Source of the DNA: Armatimonadaceae bacterium
GTDB lineage: Bacteria; Armatimonadota; Armatimonadia; Armatimonadales; Armatimonadaceae
Direction of reading: 5' to 3'
Length of the DNA stretch: 8,790 nucleotides
Assembly (NCBI GenBank): GCA_030446525.1
Contig: JAUJNC010000190.1
Span: 1 to 8,790 of the forward strand
This document shows, piece after piece, positions 7,194-8,790 of this stretch. Below the pieces are notes generated by a model. The model did no database searches. It was not told the DNA's origin and was given only the letters and a program-made list of their open reading frames with translations. Position 1 is the stretch's first letter. The number at the start of each line of letters is the position of its first letter. The position numbers and the translations under genes are program-made.

Positions 7194-7231
7194 TTTCCTC
7201 CGTGATAGATGCGGTCCCCATCCTGGGGACC
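7194..7231 (-). promoter_or_regulatory. Candidate dual CsrA-binding region over the flagellin ribosome binding site
   Basis: A perfect 7-bp stem, GGUCCCC (7231-7225) with GGGGACC (7219-7213), presents the loop AGGAU (7224-7220). Twenty-two nt downstream the Shine-Dalgarno sits in CACGGAGG (7204-7197), which fits the core CANGGANG of the CsrA consensus. A loop-presented GGA plus a second GGA in the Shine-Dalgarno is how CsrA represses flagellin translation in Bacillus subtilis. No csrA or fliW gene is visible here, so control by CsrA is an inference. Confidence 0.5.
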
Positions 7232-7326
7232 GTCGGCGGGTCTCACCGACGCCGCCGAAAGAGGCGTCTCGCCTCGGGTTATTCTCCGCCGCCGTCTGCG
7301 CGCGATGCGCGCCCACTTCGGCAGAC
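7213..7326 (-). promoter_or_regulatory. Multi-stem 5' leader of flagellin mRNA
   Basis: Successive inverted repeats cover most of this stretch. They are 7213-7219/7225-7231 (7 bp), 7231-7236/7246-7251 (6 bp, sharing one base with the first), 7261-7266/7270-7275 (6 bp, 3-nt loop), and 7298-7303/7307-7312 (6 bp, 3-nt loop). The last is enclosed by GTCTGC/GCAGAC (7294-7299/7321-7326). With the predicted start near 7327, the leader would be about 139 nt. I do not recognise a known riboswitch class. Confidence 0.55.
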
Positions 7327-7333
7327 AAGCAGA

Positions 7334-7361
7334 TTATAGGCGCCGCCCCGGCGCGTCTTTA
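7334..7361 (-). promoter_or_regulatory. Candidate sigma-28 (FliA) promoter of flagellin
   Basis: The minus strand reads TAAAGACG (7361-7354), 12 nt, then GCCTATAA (7341-7334). The flagellar sigma-28 consensus is TAAAGTTT-N11-GCCGATAA. The -10 matches 7 of 8 bases and the TAAAG core of the -35 is intact; the spacer is one base longer than usual. Sigma-28 control is expected for flagellin. Confidence 0.6.
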
Positions 7362-7589
7362 GCGAAACAAGGCAGAAACAAGGCGGGTTGCCACAAAACC
7401 GCAAGAAACACCGGGGTTTACAGGCATCAAGCCAGGAGGAAATGCGGGGTCCTGATGACGTAACCCCGACCTGTGCCTGGGGTGCGGTCACCGAAAGTGG
7501 GTAAAAACAAAGCGGACGGGCACAAGAACCGTAGGGAGATCCGTATTTACAGGTATAAAATAAGGAAGAGGTACGAGGAGACGACCATG
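7347..7589. repeat. Two imperfect copies of a segment with 129-bp period in the divergent intergenic region
   Basis: The 398-bp gap between flagellin and the peptidase (7189-7586) contains the flagellin promoter and leader described separately, plus two related segments: copy A about 7347-7460 and copy B about 7476-7589. Without gaps, 7376-7424 matches 7505-7553 at 32 of 49 positions by hand count, including AAACAA, CACAA and TTTACAGG. The following 36 positions match at 19. Copy B ends at the peptidase ATG and supplies its Shine-Dalgarno; copy A has an equivalent AGGAGG at 7434-7439 but no gene after it. Read in one frame, both encode G-R/K-N-K-A...H-K...Y-R...R-R/K, and several differences are synonymous or conservative. 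I see no intact gene in either copy. Confidence 0.55.
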
Positions 7590-8339
7590 AGGTTTTGTAA
7601 ACATGCCCCCTTGCGGCGCGGCTGGGCGGCTTTCGTGACGGCAGCGCTGGTCACCGCGGGCGGCACTGCCGGCGTGGTGGCCCTCGCGCCGACGCCGGCG
7701 CAGAGCATCAGCCTGGTGAGTGAGCAGCAGGAGCTGGAAGCCGGCCGGCAGGCCGCCGAGCAGGTGGAACAGAAGTACCGCGTGGTCACCGGCACGCGCG
7801 AGGCGCGGCTGGTGGAGCAGATCGGCCGCCGCATGGCCGCCGTTTCCGGCCGGCCCAACCTGCCCTGGAAGTTCCGCGTGATCGAGGAGAAGTCGGTGAA
7901 CGCGTTCTCCGTCCCCGGCTACGTCTACATCCACACGGGCCTGCTCGATCAGATCGGCGGCGATACCGACGCGCTGGCCGGGGTGATCGCCCACGAGGTC
8001 GCCCACACCGACGCACGCCATTCCAAGGAACATATGGAGAAGAGCGCGGTCGCCGGCTTTCTGGGATCGCTCATCCGTGACAGAACGGCGGCGAGTATAG
8101 CCAACATAGGCGGCAGCCTGATCTTGCTGAAACACTCGCGCGACGACGAATACGAGTCCGACCGTTTGGCGGTGCGCTACCTGCAGCGGACCGGCCATGA
8201 CCCCAACGGCATGATCCGGTTCTTCCAGAAGCTGCAGAAGCAGGAAGGCGGGTCCGGCGGCCCGGCGACCTGGTTCCGCACCCACCCCAACAGCGGGGAC
8301 CGCATCAACCGCATCCGCGGCCTGATCAACAATTCGTGA
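7587..8339 (+). CDS. Exported M48 family zinc metallopeptidase
   Basis: The protein is 250 residues. A basic start (MRFCKHAPLRRG) and a hydrophobic stretch (about 13-34) form a Sec signal peptide, probably cut after APTPAQS near residue 39. The mature part is an M48 domain: GYVYIHTGLLD, then the zinc motif HEVAH (136-140), then DDEYESD with the third zinc-ligand glutamate at 188 and D192, and a C-terminal THPNSGDRINRI helix. The family (BepA/LoiP/YcaL-like, M48C) degrades or helps fold envelope proteins, such as misassembled outer-membrane proteins. No C-terminal TPR domain is present, unlike BepA. I chose ATG 7587 because AGGAG lies 8 nt upstream and the signal peptide begins there; an upstream GTG in the same frame (7473) lacks both. 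It is divergent from flagellin and precedes an exported isomerase with its own promoter. Confidence 0.92.
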   Translation: MRFCKHAPLRRGWAAFVTAALVTAGGTAGVVALAPTPAQSISLVSEQQELEAGRQAAEQVEQKYRVVTGTREARLVEQIGRRMAAVSGRPNLPWKFRVIEEKSVNAFSVPGYVYIHTGLLDQIGGDTDALAGVIAHEVAHTDARHSKEHMEKSAVAGFLGSLIRDRTAASIANIGGSLILLKHSRDDEYESDRLAVRYLQRTGHDPNGMIRFFQKLQKQEGGSGGPATWFRTHPNSGDRINRIRGLINNS

Positions 8340-8351
8340 TGCGCGGCGCGG

Positions 8352-8381
8352 TTGACAAGGCCGGCGCGCTTCGTCTACAAT
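8352..8381 (+). promoter_or_regulatory. Sigma-70-type promoter of the isomerase gene
   Basis: A perfect TTGACA (8352-8357) and TACAAT (8376-8381, five of six consensus bases) are separated by 18 nt, just after the peptidase stop. The predicted start is near 8388, giving a leader of about 30 nt. The isomerase is therefore probably transcribed independently of the peptidase. Confidence 0.72.
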
Positions 8382-8416
8382 GGGTGCAGACGCTAGCGAA
8401 ACCAGGAGTTTTTACG

Positions 8417-8629
8417 GTGACCCTCTTTTTTCGACAGCTTCTTCCGGCGATCGCCGCGGCGACCCTGATCGCCGCCGGGCCCGCCGCCGCACAAAATCAG
8501 GCGAAACCGAAGCGGGCCGCGAACCCGATCGCCACGGTTGTGACCGACAAAGGCACGATCCGGATAAAGCTATATCCCGAGGAGGCCCCGAACACGGTCG
8601 CCAACTTCGTCATGATGACCAGAAAGTGA
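8417..8629 (+). CDS. Exported cyclophilin-type peptidyl-prolyl cis-trans isomerase (N-terminal part only)
   Basis: The start is GTG 8417 with AGGAG 8 nt upstream; upstream in-frame codons lack a ribosome binding site. Residues 1-25 form a signal peptide (MTLFFRQLLPAIAAATLIAA, cut near AAA-QN). A short basic linker follows, then the cyclophilin N-terminus: VVTDKGTIRIKLYPEEAPNT and VANFV. Such enzymes catalyse proline isomerisation of exported proteins in the periplasm. A full protein would have about 170-200 residues; only 70 can be read. After NFV the sequence degrades: MMTRK, stop, YYN, stop, L. Intact cyclophilins typically read K-L-T-R-K-G-Y-Y-N-G-L here, so both TGA codons sit where glycine (GGA) is expected. 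This looks like single-base errors at a contig end rather than a real stop. The active-site region (F-H-R-V-I and beyond) is not recoverable. Confidence 0.85.
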   Translation: MTLFFRQLLPAIAAATLIAAGPAAAQNQAKPKRAANPIATVVTDKGTIRIKLYPEEAPNTVANFVMMTRK

Positions 8630-8790
8630 TACTACAACTGATTGAAATAACACATCAAGGAGCAGCACTTCTAACTCCAGTGAGTCAACCCCACAGGCAA
8701 ATCAACCGTCTCACCAGACAACACACAAAAAAAAAACACAACACACAAAACCAAAGTAAAGAGGCAGCCTCTCTAGCTGTCCTCATCATC
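8630..8790. other. Unreliable contig tail, G-poor and A/C-rich, adapter-like
   Basis: Composition changes abruptly from high-GC coding sequence to A/C-rich, G-poor sequence with a run of ten A (8727-8736) in CACACA-like surroundings. AACTCCAGT (8673-8681) and CCGTCT (8706-8711) before the A run match, in order and roughly in spacing, parts of the Illumina TruSeq adapter followed by poly-A. GAGCA at 8659-8663 also fits. The match is imperfect. I see no gene, and would not treat this stretch as genomic. Confidence 0.6.

Noticed and set aside
7445..7468. CGGGGT/ACCCCG inverted repeat as a terminator or riboswitch part.
   Set aside because: A six-base stem with a 12-nt loop and no U tract; I could not match the surroundings to c-di-GMP (GEMM) or another riboswitch core.
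7442..7504. A 20-codon open frame with AGGAGG just upstream, as a possible leader peptide of the peptidase gene.
   Set aside because: The Shine-Dalgarno is only 2 nt from the ATG, too close for initiation, and the peptide has no regulatory-looking codon run.
7473..7586. The GTG at 7473 as the peptidase start, adding 38 residues.
   Set aside because: It has no ribosome binding site, would put a basic stretch before the signal peptide, and lies within repeat copy B; ATG 7587 has AGGAG and begins a normal signal peptide.
8605..8650. UGA read as glycine (code 25, as in Gracilibacteria and SR1) because two TGA codons replace expected glycines.
   Set aside because: The peptidase, the rebuilt fliS and the fliT-like gene all end sensibly at TGA, the genome is high-GC, and neighbouring substitutions that are not TGA show general base error.
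1..8790. CRISPR arrays, tRNA or rRNA genes, transposases and phage genes.
   Set aside because: I saw no direct-repeat/spacer pattern, cloverleaf, rRNA core sequence or transposase motif in the window.

Overview
The window suggests a motile, high-GC, Gram-negative-type bacterium. It has flagellar filament genes, codons ending mostly in G or C, and two exported proteins with Sec-type signal peptides. The phylum cannot be fixed from this sequence. The window looks like a whole short contig, because both ends behave like assembly edges.

Layout. Positions 1-7188, minus strand, form a flagellar filament cluster. In transcription order it reads flagellin (fliC), flaG, fliD (cap), fliS (flagellin chaperone), a fliT-like chaperone, and then a large protein with TPRs, a GT9-like glycosyltransferase domain and a GT2 glycosyltransferase domain. 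The last gene runs off the left edge. It is easy to miss because it has no stop codon inside the window, but its frame is open for about 822 codons. Next to flagellin and its chaperones it is a good candidate for filament glycosylation. The fliD 3' end, fliS and fliT are each broken by small frameshifts, yet the conserved family sequence continues in shifted frames. This looks more like local base-calling error than gene decay. The fliT to glycosyltransferase gap holds a purine-only G-rich tract with a 13-G run and remains of a palindromic intergenic repeat.

Positions 7189-7586 form a divergent intergenic region. On the minus strand it carries a sigma-28-like promoter candidate and a leader of roughly 140 nt predicted to fold into several stems. 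One stem displays an AGGAU loop 22 nt upstream of a GGA in the Shine-Dalgarno, the architecture expected for CsrA control of flagellin translation. The same region contains two imperfect copies of a segment spaced 129 bp apart. On the plus strand follow an exported M48 zinc metallopeptidase, a good sigma-70-type promoter, and the start of an exported cyclophilin-type peptidyl-prolyl isomerase. The isomerase dissolves into G-poor, A/C-rich sequence resembling a corrupted adapter/poly-A read end.

How the genes work together. Flagellin is made and exported, FliS and FliT-like chaperones deliver flagellin and cap, FlaG and FliD act at the filament, and the TPR-glycosyltransferase may modify a surface or filament protein. 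The M48 peptidase and isomerase are envelope quality-control proteins and are probably a separate module. I found no wholly new system. The best leads are the flagellin leader, the fused double glycosyltransferase, and the 129-bp repeat.
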